Positions 11,758 to 22,173 of a stretch of DNA of 64,000 nucleotides are shown here, one piece after another. Origin of the DNA: Cannabis sativa (Eukaryota > Streptophyta > Magnoliopsida > Rosales > Cannabaceae); assembly GCF_029168945.1 (NCBI RefSeq), contig NC_083604.1:48107686-48171685 (forward strand). Direction: 5' to 3'. Position 1 is the stretch's first letter. The number at the start of each line of letters is the position of its first letter. Under the pieces are notes generated by a model, which did no database searches, was not told the DNA's origin, and saw nothing but the letters and a program-made list of their open reading frames with translations. The position numbers and the translations under genes are program-made.

Positions 11758-13594
11758 TGTTGGGTTTTATGCCCTAAATAAAACCCATTTCAATATAATC
11801 AGATTTACTTATTAATATAGATCAGAAATAATATTTAATGTTGCATGGTTCACATGATTTATTTCATGATTATGTGTACATAATGTATGAATTCATCTGA
11901 AACCCTTTTCACATATTTGATCATGTTTATTGTGTCGTCAACACTTTGAAAAGTAAACATGATTATGTGAATAAAGTTTCCTAGATTTATCAGACATAGG
12001 GTTTTACTGATATGATAATCTACAATAGAGTTTACTTGCATTTGGAGAAATGCTATGTTCTTTCCAGAGCATTGGTTAAAGTAAAGCTCAGGTTGGATGC
12101 ATGGAGTATGCATCAGAAGGGACCGATATTGAACTTTGACTTAGATTTATTAAACTTACCGTAACATCTATTCAAGTCAATATCGCCTAGTTGATCCTAG
12201 ATCAAATGATCTTAATCCTGTTATGATTAGGCTCAATCTCAAGAGGCTATTCGTGTTCTTTGATTTGTTAGTTAAGCCTACTTTTGGATCAGGGTGATAC
12301 GTACATTTTGGGAACATAATAGTATAGTTGAGTGGGAGCACTAACATAAATATGGAGTCTATAACTTCTATAGGAATTTAGAAGTGAAACGATGATATCT
12401 TTCGAGCTTAGCTCAATAGAGATAAATGGCGGAGATCTCATTTCACTTCGCTAAAATATCATTTATACGGAGCTAATTGTTTTAAGGATAAAATACATTG
12501 AAGGTGTAACGGTAATTTAGTTCCTATTCAATGTAGATCATCTATTAGAGGGTCATTGATCAAATTAGGATTATAACAATGGATAACTAATAGCGTATCT
12601 ATATCGTGGAACATATAGAGCATTCTATATGACTGAGAGTGCAATTCCAAGTTCTAAGTGTGGATTCAATAAGGAATTAATAAGTTAGAGAATTTACTTG
12701 GTAAATTCGGTTCGACTTATTGGAAGCTCGGTAATATAGGCCCATGGTCCCCATACTAGTTGAGACCATAATGCTTGTAAGACTCAGTTAATTGATTTTA
12801 ATTAATCAATTATAATTCTAAAGTTAGACTATGTCTACTTTATGAATTTTCACTAAGCAAGGGCGAAATTGTAAAGAAAAGAGATTCTAGGTTTTATTTA
12901 TTAATTAAGGGACTTTATATGTCCAATTAATAAATATATTAAATGACTATATTATTTAATAATTAATTTTTAGTTGCCCTTTTTGAGAAAATGGGATTGA
13001 GAAATGACAAAATGGCAATATTGCAAAGTGAGGCCCATTATCCACTAATATGGCCAGCCACTTTGTATAGGGTTTACCATTTATATTTTTCATTATTTTA
13101 ATGCCATACAATTCTAACCTAAACCTAGATGGCATTCTATAAATAGAAAGCGATGGCTTCAGGAAACTAAGACCATGCATCTTATTTCTTTAAGAGAAAA
13201 ACCTAAGCCTCGTATTCTATTCATAGCCGCCACCCTCTCTTCTCTTTTCTTCTCTTCAATTTTGAAATACCCTAGTGATGGAGTAGTGCCCACACACATC
13301 AAGTGGTATCTCAATCATAGTATGGAAGATTGTGTAGAATCCAATCAACAAGAAGGAGAATCAGCATCAAAGAAGGAGAGAAAGAGATCCAGGTTCAGAT
13401 CTTGATTATGTTCTGTTACATAAAGGAATCAAGGGCTAGAGATCTGAACGGAAGGAGTCATTATATTCCGCTGCACCCAATGTAAGGTTTCCTAAACTTT
13501 ATATGTGTTTATTTCATTGTTTTAGAATTCATATTAGGATGTTAATGAAACATACATGGTAGTAAGTCTAGATCCTGGTAAAATATTTTCAACA
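11758..13594 (+). mobile_element. Copia LTR 2, shared by elements 1 and 2, chimeric
   Basis: It starts TGTTGGGTTTTATGCCC after a polypurine tract and ends TTCAACA just before a primer-binding site, so it closes element 1 and opens element 2. Its first 550 bases are almost identical to LTR 1. From about 12320 on it follows LTR 3 instead (for example GGAGTCTATAACTTCTATAGG). It lacks about 50 bases present in LTR 3 at about 41345-41393. Confidence 0.85.
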
Positions 13595-14154
13595 ACTGGT
13601 ATCAGAGCCATGGTAATAATTTACTTTCATGAAATATGAATTAAAACGATGATATGTGTTGATTTAGATGGTTTCATGTTGATCTGTGTGTTATAAGATG
13701 ATTGATTGATGCTTGTGAAATTTTATGAAAAATACTTGAATTTTCGTTTCTGGAATTATTTTTATTGGATAGTTTGGAAAAAATTAAGCAATTTCCTTTT
13801 CTACAGAACTCAATTTCGATTTTATTTGAATTAGCTATGATTTTTTGAAGTTTTGAAAAAATCGGGGGGTGGTGATACACCCTTGTGCGCGCGACTGGCT
13901 ACTGGCAGCACCCTTTGTGCGCCCAAGCAGCCCCTTGCACCAAGAATGTGCACCAGGATGGTTTGCTTTGCACACCATCCGTACAGCTCACAATTTTTTT
14001 ATTTTTCTTCGATTTTTCATGCTATTTCATGGAACTAACTTCCGATTTTTAGTGTAGTTTTGTATTTAGATATATTTACTATTCCTATTTCAATTCTAAT
14101 TATCAGATTAAACAGGGATGATTTTTTTCACAATTAATTTATGATATTAGTGTA
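13595..14154 (+). mobile_element. Start of copia element 2 interior, up to the Tat insertion
   Basis: This parallels 5537-6090 of element 1. It contains the GC-rich island (13859-13990), whose overlapping short ORFs are products of its low stop density, not genes. The interior is broken after GTGTA (14150-14154) by the Tat element and resumes at 31760, where GTGTA is repeated. Element 1 has the uninterrupted sequence ATTAGTGTAATTTGAA at about 6080. Confidence 0.85.
13597..13613 (+). promoter_or_regulatory. Primer-binding site of copia element 2
   Basis: TGGTATCAGAGCCATGG lies two bases after LTR 2. It is the canonical initiator-tRNA-Met site. Its presence shows that a second copia interior begins here. 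Confidence 0.85.
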
Positions 14155-14903
14155 TGTTGACCGAGGTTTTCGGCAACCAATAAAATAATAATAACTTAGA
14201 GAGCTAAAAGAAATTAAGAGAGAGATTTTTTACGTGGTTGGGGCGTTAATGAGCCTTAGTCCACGAGTCTGTGTATTTATGATAATATTTAATACAGAGA
14301 ATGTTCTTGGTTGGTTTTTACTCTTCTAGCACTTATGCAACCCAAAATTCTCGACCCCTGTTTAATGAGCTTTGGGGGGTATTTATAGTGTTTTTGTGGG
14401 GTGATCCCCAGAATTAAGGTACATGCATTTCTGTAATTATCAGTAAAGTTGTACATTCCCAATGAATATATCGTGGGTAATGCATGGTCTTATCTCTAAG
14501 GTGCTGTAGGGATTTTATGAGGGTAGTCCTTAATCCCTTTTGACTGATGTGATTCTTCACAGAGTAGCCGTCACTAGACTTTATCGGTCATTGCCTAGTA
14601 GGTACAGATCGGGGGTTGTGTCGTCAGACTTTATTGCGTGTGGCAGTTCCAATACGCCTCCTCCCATTCGACATTAAATGCGAGATGACTGTTCAGAGGA
14701 AGCCTGACATCACCCGGAGATGCTTTGATGCCATCTTGCTCTCCGGGAGCATATGAGACTTTGCATGCTTTCTTCGGGAGGCATATCCACAATAGCCTTT
14801 TGCTTTATAAAGACTTAACTTTTTAATTCAAACGCTAAACCCTTTCCATCCATGTGTCATTGTACGGTTGGTCCACGTATATTGGGAAAAATCAGGGGCA
14901 ACA
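14155..14903 (-). mobile_element. Tat LTR A (3' LTR of the element)
   Basis: It is 749 bp, starting TGTTGACCGAGG and ending GGGGCAACA. It matches LTR B and LTR C closely, for example GGTTTTCGGCAACC against GGTTTTTGGCAACC at 28231. It carries a TATA-like region and the conserved GTTGGGGCGTTAATGAGCC stretch that also marks the older Tat-like LTRs. The polypurine tract abuts it at 14904. Confidence 0.9.
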
Positions 14904-14918
14904 TTTACCCCCCAAGCC
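14904..14918 (-). promoter_or_regulatory. Polypurine tract
   Basis: On the minus strand the sequence is GGCTTGGGGGGTAAA directly before the LTR start TGTTGCCCC. This fixes the element's direction as minus. Similar G-run plus TAAA tracts adjoin the relatives at 354 and 2415. Confidence 0.8.
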
Positions 14919-14999
14919 TTGTTTAATTGTGAAGTGAACAAGGCTTGCTTAGATGCCTCCGGTTGGCTCCTCATTTTCCTGGCACGTGCTTTGGGCGCG

Positions 15000-15730
15000 T
15001 GAGGGTGTATTTAAGGATCAACATTACTGTAGCGATTTACTTTTTGCAGGCGTCAATTCGTTTCGTGTCCATTGATTGATGCGGCGCATTAATGGGTGTC
15101 AGACGGACACTCAAGCGTTTCCACTGTCTCACTGACGATCCAATCCAACCATTGGATCTTGGGAATTCGAATCGTGTGCCTTCCCATAGATTTCTTACTT
15201 CTTTTCCTTCGTCGCTGCCAATCAACTCTTTACCGTCGATCAACACCAACGCCCAGTTCTCAAGCTTTATGTAAGTCCTTCGCATCTTGTACTTTAGTTT
15301 ATTGTTTGTGTACACCGCATGCTTTACTGTTCATCTGCTTTTTCTGGGTTTGATGTTTGAGTTTTCTGGGAATTTCTGTTTCGAGTTTCTGTGTAACATG
15401 TTAGATTCCTCTTTTCTGGTGTTCGAGTTACTTCTATTCTACGTATTTTTTGTCAAGGACCATCTTTTCTTCACGTAATGACATTCAAGGGTTTAGAGTA
15501 GACTTTGTCTTCTCGATTTTTTACCCCTTTTTCCTTTTCTTTGCTTATTCGTAATGTCACCATCTATGGGATTCTTGCACCCGACTCTTGTCAAGGAAAA
15601 CCATCTAAGGCTTTCTTTTAGACAAATGTCCGGAGGGGGCCTCTTTCCAGCGGTTAGGGGACCCCCATTCCCTTTTTTGACTTAGGGTTTGGTTTGGGGC
15701 CTGATTGCTAGATTTTTTCATCTTTTTCAG
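15000..15730 (+). promoter_or_regulatory. Promoter-like region, leader and first intron of the antisense gene
   Basis: TATTTAAG at about 15008 is followed by a leader with no clear coding. A strong donor GTAAGT lies at 15271, and a pyrimidine-rich stretch ends in an acceptor TTTTTCAG at 15723-15730. The first ATG after the acceptor is at 15738. The arrangement lies on the strand opposite to gag-pol and next to the element's 3' LTR. The minus strand here has no convincing ORF. Confidence 0.45.
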
Positions 15731-17159
15731 AACTAAGATGTTTGCATTCGGTTCTAAATCCTCGAAGAAAGGAGGAAACGCCTGTCCACCCTGGAGGAAG
15801 TCATGAAGGGTCCGGTGGCCCAGGAAGGGTACAAGTCCCGTGCTAACGGGTGGGAAGCGGCCGAGCTTCACTCTACCCTGACATGCCCTCACCAGCTAGA
15901 ACACATCGTGGTGGTGGCAGGTATCAAGCCCGCGACCTCGGGGACATACCACCAGCCGCCCCGGGATGCGGAGACGCCCAACCATAACTACGGGGGCTTC
16001 GGAGCCTGGAGTCAGACGCACTTGATAGTCGGGGCCATGCTCCCCCTTCAAGATTACTTTATAGATTTCCTTGTATCTGTCGGCCTTGCGCCATACCAAC
16101 TCATTCCTCAAGCTTACCGCCTGCTTTCATGCTTATTTATTTTTTACTCTGCCCGGAGCTAGGGCTCTCCCAGTCTAGCAGAGATTTTGTATTTTTACGA
16201 ACTCGTTTCCATCCCCAAAAAGGGAGATAAGTTTAAGGATGGTTTTTACGGTCTCCAGGCCCATCCTTTGAATGAGGGCCCGGTCCCTTTTAACTATCAG
16301 AAGCATGTGAAAGAATACCGCCATCGATTCTTCTTCTCCTTCGGGTTCCAGGCTGTGGAGCATCCGGAGCTTCTCACAGAGTGGGTTAGGATCCCTCCTT
16401 ATGCGCAGACTGAACCTACTCAGCTTTTCCTCCAACGGGCTAAGACCTTCGCCACATATGGCAAGAAGGCCCTCGACATCGGGGAGTTGGTCACGACGGA
16501 GCACTGTCGGAAGGCCAAGCTGATCCAGGGGCATCAGTCGATGGACGACTCAAACCTTTCTAAAGTCGTCTGCCCAAATGTGAGGGTTCCCACCGCAGAG
16601 AAGGTACTTCGGGATGATATCATCGCCACGGCGGAAGATAAGTACCAGAAATACCTTTTCCAAAAGGAACAGGAGCGGGCTTACAATAAGGCCCAGGTGG
16701 CCGCCGGAAGGCCCCTTCGTATTAGGAGCCCAGTGGAGCGAAGGACCCCCAGACCAAAGCCTGTTGTCCAAGTGCCGAATACGGGGGCTCCCGATGCCAG
16801 CACTTCGGGTTCTGGTAAGTCCCCTTTAATGATACACTATGTCCCTTCCGTTCGTGAGTATGCTAGCCTTAGGCCTATAGGGTTCGATGAACGTCTCCAT
16901 AGGTTTAGGATGCCTTCCACTCGGTGGGGGGATCATGATAAAGAGTATTATTTCTCTCACTTAGGCGATTATTTAGGTCGGTCCCGGATGGGTTCTGGAC
17001 CTTCGGTGCCCATACTCTTGGACCCTTCAGCCTATTTATCTTCTAGCTGGTTCCGTCTCTTGAACAGCTATCTCAGGAATGATGCAGCCAGTGTTAAGAT
17101 TCGGAACTTTGCTAGGGCCGAATTAGACAGTCAGGATAGGGCTAGCTTGATTGCTTTTT
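15731..17159 (+). pseudogene. Antisense accessory gene, first coding exon (PF04195-like 'putative gypsy type transposon' domain)
   Basis: The frame opens at ATG 15738, shifts by one base near 15776, and then runs in one frame from 15780 to 17159 with a single TAG at 16160-16162. Before the stop is PLQDYFIDFLVSVGLAPYQL, and after it EILYFYELVSIPKKGDKFKD, then a region ending DYLGRSRMG. This hydrophobic PLxxFxxxFL...LAPxQL...YEL pattern is what I know from plant proteins annotated as putative gypsy-type transposon domain (PF04195). The cellular role of such proteins is unknown. GC content and codon pattern are far more gene-like than the surroundings. The family call is from memory of motifs, not a search. 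Confidence 0.65.
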
Positions 17160-17218
17160 GTTAAGTGTACGCTGCTTTCACAGATATTCTAACACTTAAC
17201 CTTTTTCTCTTGTTGCAG
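17160..17218 (+). other. Intron of the antisense gene
   Basis: GTTAAGT at 17160 follows the open exon, and TTCTCTTGTTGCAG ends at 17218 before CAGCCGTTCCCATGG. At 59 bases it is short for a plant intron. The reading frame on the 5' side ends in a TAA inside this intron, which supports splicing. Confidence 0.5.
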
Positions 17219-17912
17219 CAGCCGTTCCCATGGATGAAATCTTGGCCACTCTTGCTGGAGCCCACAGTCCTGATGTTTCCCCTCCTCCTACTTCTTCCGA
17301 GTTGGTCACTCTCGGAAGGCTTCTTCCAGCGCCCCTTCGGTCCCCATTGTCTTAGTGGACGAGGAGGAGGCACTTCTTGAGGAAACTGAAGAAGGTGAAG
17401 AAGAGCAAGAGGTTGCTCTTGTGCGCAAGTGCAAGGGCAAGATGGTAGAAGAGGAGCCCTCTAAACGCCCCCGGAGGGTGGACACTCTGGCCCCGAGTCA
17501 TGACTCCGGGATCCCCTCCGAGGCGGAGGAATACGCAGTGCCTCTCGGCATTGTGTTGACTCCGATTCCTGGAGACGAGGAGAGGCAGAATCTTTGGATA
17601 GCCAGGCACAACTATGCCCTTGATGAATACACCTGGGGGCATGCCGAAGTGGAGGCCTTGAAGAGGGTCCTACGGGAGGAGCAACAAAACGTCCTCAACG
17701 CGGAGGACTTCCGGAATCTGTGGAACCTGAATATGGATCCGCTGACGGACTGGTTTAACCGCTTCCTGGGGCTCACCTTGGCTCCTTTTGCCGCGGAGAT
17801 GACCAACGAGTATGTCTTCCACATGACTCAATTCCCGCCCAAACGGTACGCTGCTTGTGCATCCTTGAACTCCGTCTACCAAGTGCAAGACATCAGCAAC
17901 GCCATGGTCGCG
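17219..17912 (+). pseudogene. Antisense gene, middle exon: acidic linker and conserved segment
   Basis: A frame from the ATG at 17231 (MDEILATLAGAHSP...) runs into a stop near 17352. The main frame, open to 17924, begins upstream of 17355 with an acidic run (DEEEALLEETEEGEEEQE), a basic KGKMVEEEPSKRPRR patch that could be a nuclear localisation signal, and a folded-looking part (ALKRVLREEQ, LTDWFNRFLGLTLAPF). The two frames overlap around 17300, so one small indel separates them. A donor GTAAGC follows at 17913. Confidence 0.55.
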
Positions 17913-17986
17913 GTAAGCACTTGATTCATTTCTTTCCTCAATATTTTGTCTAAGGCTTTTGATCTCACTCTTTTCTCCTTTTTTAG
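17913..17986 (+). other. Intron of the antisense gene
   Basis: GTAAGCACTTG at 17913 and a pyrimidine-rich TTCTCCTTTTTTAG ending at 17986 bound 74 bases. The exons on both sides are GC-rich and open. Two well-formed introns show that this gene is transcribed and spliced from the strand opposite to gag-pol. Confidence 0.6.
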
Positions 17987-18387
17987 ATTTCTGCGGAGAC
18001 CAGTCGCCTCTCCAAGACCATCGTCAATCATGACTTCGTCCTGTCCGAATTCGGGGGCATAGACGAGGTCGTGAGGATCCTGTGGGACCTGTCCGCTGAG
18101 AGGCGGGCGATCCAAGAGGAGGTTGAGCGAAAGGAGGCGCTCGCTAAGGCGAAGCTCGAGGAGGAGGCCAAACAGAGGGAAGCCCAGGCGGAGGCGATGC
18201 TCCGAGAGAAGGTCCTGCGGAGGGATAAGCTGGAGGCGAGGCACTGGGAGGTGCTGAGGGCGGAGGGCGAGGCCACTGCCAAGGCCAAGCGCGAGCTTCG
18301 GGAGGCTAAGGAGGCCATAGACGATATGGCCGCCAAGGTGAGGTCCTTAGAGGAGTTGCACCAGGCGGACTTCCAGTCCAGGGCTAA
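17987..18387 (+). pseudogene. Antisense gene, coiled-coil exon, upstream part
   Basis: The open frame encodes a charged helical segment rich in E, K, A and R (for example ERRAIQEEVERKEALAKAKL), a clear coiled-coil candidate about 100 residues long. The frame is interrupted at GCTAA (18383-18387) by a 3.1-kb solo LTR and resumes in the same phase at 21463, so the exon was intact when the LTR landed. Confidence 0.65.
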
Positions 18388-21300
18388 TGTAATACCTGGA
18401 ATTAAGAAATGGATTAGCAAAACCCTAACTAGATAATTATGTATAATGGAGGAATTATATTATTATATAGTTCAATATATGTGATTTTATATGAATTTAA
18501 ATATATTAAAGACCTCGTTGGTGAGCCAGGGGCATTTTGGTAATTATGACCCGAGAAGGGTAAAATGATAAAATTAATTTAATTACATGCTTAATAGAAC
18601 TATATTATTATATAGTATGCATGTGTTATCTTTTCAGGTGTGTTCTGACAGGTTAGCGCGGTATAGTCACAACCGGGAATTTCGGGCCGAACTGGGTTCG
18701 GGCCCGAAATGTAAATTGAATTGATTATTTGGCATTTTATTTGATAAATGATAATCTGAAATTTATTTGAAATTAATTGAGTATTGAATGACTATTTTAC
18801 CCTTGTGAGGGTGTATGTGGGTATTTAAGCCCTAAGGGCATTTTGGTCATTTGACCCCTAATTACTATGTTTGGAAAATGTGATTTTTGAGGAAATGAAA
18901 TGTTAATTTCTGGTGGTTTTCCCCTCTCAACCGAACCCTCTCATCCTCTCTAACCCTCTTCTTCTTCAAACTTGATTTTTGAGAAGAAAGCTTGATTTTT
19001 AGCTTGGTTTGGAAGCTTGGAGCTTGTTTGAGCAAGAGATTGAGGTAGTTTCTAGCTGAAATTATATGAGTTGTTTGTTGAATTCATGGCTGAAATATGG
19101 TGATAAAAGCATGCTTGAGATTGTTTATTCTTGGTGTTGCATGCTTAGTGAATTGGATGTCTAAGCTTGTTAATCTCTTGATTTGTGTATGATTGAGCTT
19201 AGAGTATGATTCTAGGTTATTTTTCATGCTTGAATCTAATATTTACTTATTGTTTTACTGCTGGAAAATATTTGGTTGTTGTAGATGAAGCTCTTATTCA
19301 AGAGCTTGATGTTGCCATGAACATGCTTGAACTTTATGATTTTTTTTATGCAATCTAAATTGAGGGATTAATTGCTGGATTTTAATGCTTGATAATGTGT
19401 TTTAATTCCTTAGTATTTGCTAGCTGCTGTAAGTGGATTAATTGTGAATTTGGTTGTGAAAAGCAAGCTTGAGTTCATGGAACTCAAGCTTGGTGCTTTA
19501 ATGGCACTTTTTGATTTTTAGTGCAATTGTTGTGTTTAAGTTGTGGAATATGTTTATTATGACATATATTGATGCTCTGGAAAGTTTAGGAATGTTTGGG
19601 GATGATTTGAGTGAGTTCTGGGGGTTTAAAGATTGAGAAATTTCGTGTTCTCTGCCAAGACAACCGGAATTCCGGTTGATTCATCCGAAATTCCGGTTAG
19701 AGTTCATCGGGAAATGCTGAATTTTGTTTTGACCATAACTTTTGACTCGGGACTCCGTTTGGGACGTTCTTTATACCGTTGGAAAGCTCTTTTCGAGCTC
19801 TATGTGATTATTTGTATTTGAAATGCCAGGAGTTTATTTTATGAATGTGAAATCAGGGGTTAACCCTATTTGTGAAAATCCCGAATTGTGTGACTAGGAT
19901 TATCGGGACCTGGTCAGGAGCACCCGGGGATTCGGAATCTCTGCCTTTGCGGGACAACAGGTAAGACAGTAGTTGCACGTAGAGATATGCACGGTGGTAC
20001 TTATATTGAATATTATATTGGTGATAATTAGAAACCGAGATTAGGGTTATTACCCTAAAGTGAGCGGTTTAATGCGGTCTAGGGTTATTACCCTAGTAAT
20101 TATTAATGTGTAAATGCTATGCCATGCTAAATATATTGTAATAAAGAATTATGCGCACAAGGCATAATTAAGTTATACTCGATAAATTAGTACCTTGAGT
20201 TTGATAGTAATGCGGTCTAGGGTTATTACCCTAGAAGTTATGTGAAGGTAAGAAAGTCATGATATACAATAATATTGCTAATCAATTGAAAGCATGAATT
20301 AGGGTTATTAATCTCTATAAGTGTTATTTTGAGCATGTAATGTGATGTTATATGAGAGACTATTTGGTATGTAATTTAGGGTTATTATCCTAAGATTCTA
20401 TATGTTTTGTTATCTATTGAATACATACATATATTTCAAGAGTTATGTGCATAAGACATAACTTGGTTAGACCTAGTATATTACTAGGATAAACCACTGA
20501 AAGAACGTAATGTATGGATTACGTAAATATATATGAATAGGGTTATGCGAGCAAGGCATAACCAGGTTAAACTCGGTAATTATAATCGAGATAAACCTTA
20601 CTAAGGCCTTATTATAAATAGACGTGTGAGCGTAACACGTAGGTCTATGCTACATAGACATATATAGACGTGTGGGAGCAACACGTAGGTCTATGCTACA
20701 TAGACATATATAGGCGTGTGAGCGTAACACGCAGGTCTATAGCAAATAGACAAATAGTGCAGTGGCACCAATAATTATATGATAAATATATATATGTTGA
20801 GACTAAGGGTTATGCGCTCAAGGCATAACCAGGTTGGACTCGGTAACAAGAACCGAGATGAACTGATCTAAGGCCTTATTGTAAATAGACGTGTGAGAGC
20901 AACACGTGGGTCTACGCCACGTAGACATAAATAGACGTGTGAGTGCAACATGTAGGTCTACGCCACGTAGACATAAATAGGCATGTGAGCGTAACACGCA
21001 GGTCTGTGTCACACAGACAAATTTGAATAGCGTTGTTGTTTATATTGTATGATGAGCATATTATTGATATGTATTATACTGTCTTGCTGGGCTTGGCTCA
21101 CGGGTGCTCTACTGTGCAGGAAAGGGTAGGACTTATGCTGATCAGCCATGAGTGCAGGAGCTGGATGAAGAATGTACATGTCCGGGCCATATCAGACCAA
21201 GCGGGTTAAGGGTCTATGAGTGATGAACTTTTGAATTCTATTTTGCCGTTTAGGTCGGCTAGAAATAAATGACTTGTAATAGCGTTTGTAAATATTTTTG

Positions 21301-21462
21301 GGATCCCAACTATTTTAAAAGTTTAAATATATTACAAGTTTATTTTCATTCTGTTTAATATAAAAGTTTAAATTCTGCGCTATTTTGATTAGTAATCCCG
21401 TTTAGGGGATTAGGGTTTCATAAGTATTTTGGGTAGCGTGCCTATTTATTCAGGGCGTTACA
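18388..21462 (+). mobile_element. Solo LTR of a long-LTR family (Tekay/Del-like), 3075 bp
   Basis: It begins TGTAATACC and ends GGGCGTTACA, with GCTAA duplicated on both sides (18383-18387 and 21463-21467). TG...CA ends, a 5-bp duplication and the absence of coding sequence fit a solo LTR. The CGTTACA end is the mirror of the TGTAACGCCC start of the inverted relative at 28608. It has a TATTTAAG box at about 18822, a pyrimidine-rich leader at about 18920-18970, and a repeat array at 20030-21030. Assignment to Tekay/Del is from the terminal sequence style and length only. Confidence 0.8.
20030..21030. repeat. Array of hairpin-forming repeats inside the solo LTR
   Basis: Three repeat types alternate. 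(a) The palindrome TAGGGTTATTACCCTA and variants occur at about 20041, 20080, 20217, 20292 and 20377. (b) GGTTATGCGCTCAAGGCATAACC and variants occur at about 20146, 20443, 20544 and 20808. (c) A roughly 50-base unit, AGACGTGTGAGCGTAACACG with an internal inverted repeat around CTATGCTACATAG, occurs at least three times at 20620-20760 and three times at 20885-21020. No proteins are encoded. Confidence 0.75.
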
Positions 21463-21744
21463 GCTAACTTGGCTGTGGAGATGAAGGAGCTAAAGGACTT
21501 CAGAGACGAAGCCTTAAAGAAGGCTAAAAGAGATGAGCTCCTGTCCCCTGTCTCCTATAAGCGTTGTGTCAAGCGCTTCGATGATGGCGTCTATATGGCC
21601 TGGCCGACAAATGGCCAGAGTATCAAGCTTGACTTCTACCCCAAACCTGAGGAGGTTATTGCCGAATTCCGGGAGAAGAAGAAGAAACTTGATGCTATGC
21701 TTGAAGCACGTACTGGTCCTCACCTTCCTCCTCGCATTGACTAG
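21463..21744 (+). pseudogene. Antisense gene, final exon part after the solo LTR
   Basis: After the duplicated GCTAA the frame from 18387 continues (ANLAVEMKELKDFRDEALKK), finishing the coiled coil. A short conserved tail follows (SYKRCVKRFDDGVYMAW, DFYPKPEEVIAEF), with a stop TAG at 21742-21744. The gene ends 429 bp from the 3' end of pol, which comes from the other direction. Confidence 0.65.
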
Positions 21745-22173
21745 GCCGCTTGAGTCCAGCCCACTTCACCAAGCTTTTTTTAATTTTTTTTTATTTACAG
21801 CTATTTTTCTTTTACTTAAGACAATCTTTAACTTAGTAGCTGCTTTATTTTCTAAGGGGAGACAATGATTAAGGCCTGTCCCCGGGCCCTTTGTATATAT
21901 TCTCTTTTTTTTTTACCTGCCATTTGGGTCAGGATATTTATATATATGATCTTTTTTTATGCATATTTTTTCTTTTGGACCTGCCCTTTGGGCCAGGATA
22001 TTTTGTATTTACTTTGGCATGTTTTACATCTGTCCGTGTGGTATGCCTTAGTACCCCCCTGAGTGGCATGAAAACTTTATTTTTAAGGCACTCAGTTTTA
22101 TTTAAAATTCAGAGGTTGCATACACTTAGACGGTACAAATTCTTTAAACAAAGCCTAAGTTAACATATTTGGA
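21745..22173. terminator. Convergent 3' region between antisense gene and pol
   Basis: There is no credible ORF. The stretch is T-rich with short GC-rich inverted repeats: CCTGCCATTTGGGTCAGG at 21916 and CCTGCCCTTTGGGCCAGG at 21980, near-copies 64 bases apart that each fold back. CCCCGGGCCC lies at about 21880. A role in 3'-end formation for both convergent transcripts is inferred from position only. Confidence 0.35.

Noticed and set aside
3743..12113. Identical 84-codon minus ORFs at 3743-3997 and 11859-12113
   Set aside because: Both lie in copia LTR 1 and LTR 2 on the antisense strand. There is no motif, and the frame is lost in LTR 3.
13853..14057. Overlapping ORFs of 61-62 codons in the copia GC island
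   Set aside because: They share the same bases in two frames and have no counterpart in the sister islands at 5816 and 50660.
20620..21020. Regularly spaced roughly 50-base repeats that could suggest a CRISPR-like array
   Set aside because: The repeats are themselves contiguous and symmetric, with no unique spacers and no cas genes, inside a plant LTR.
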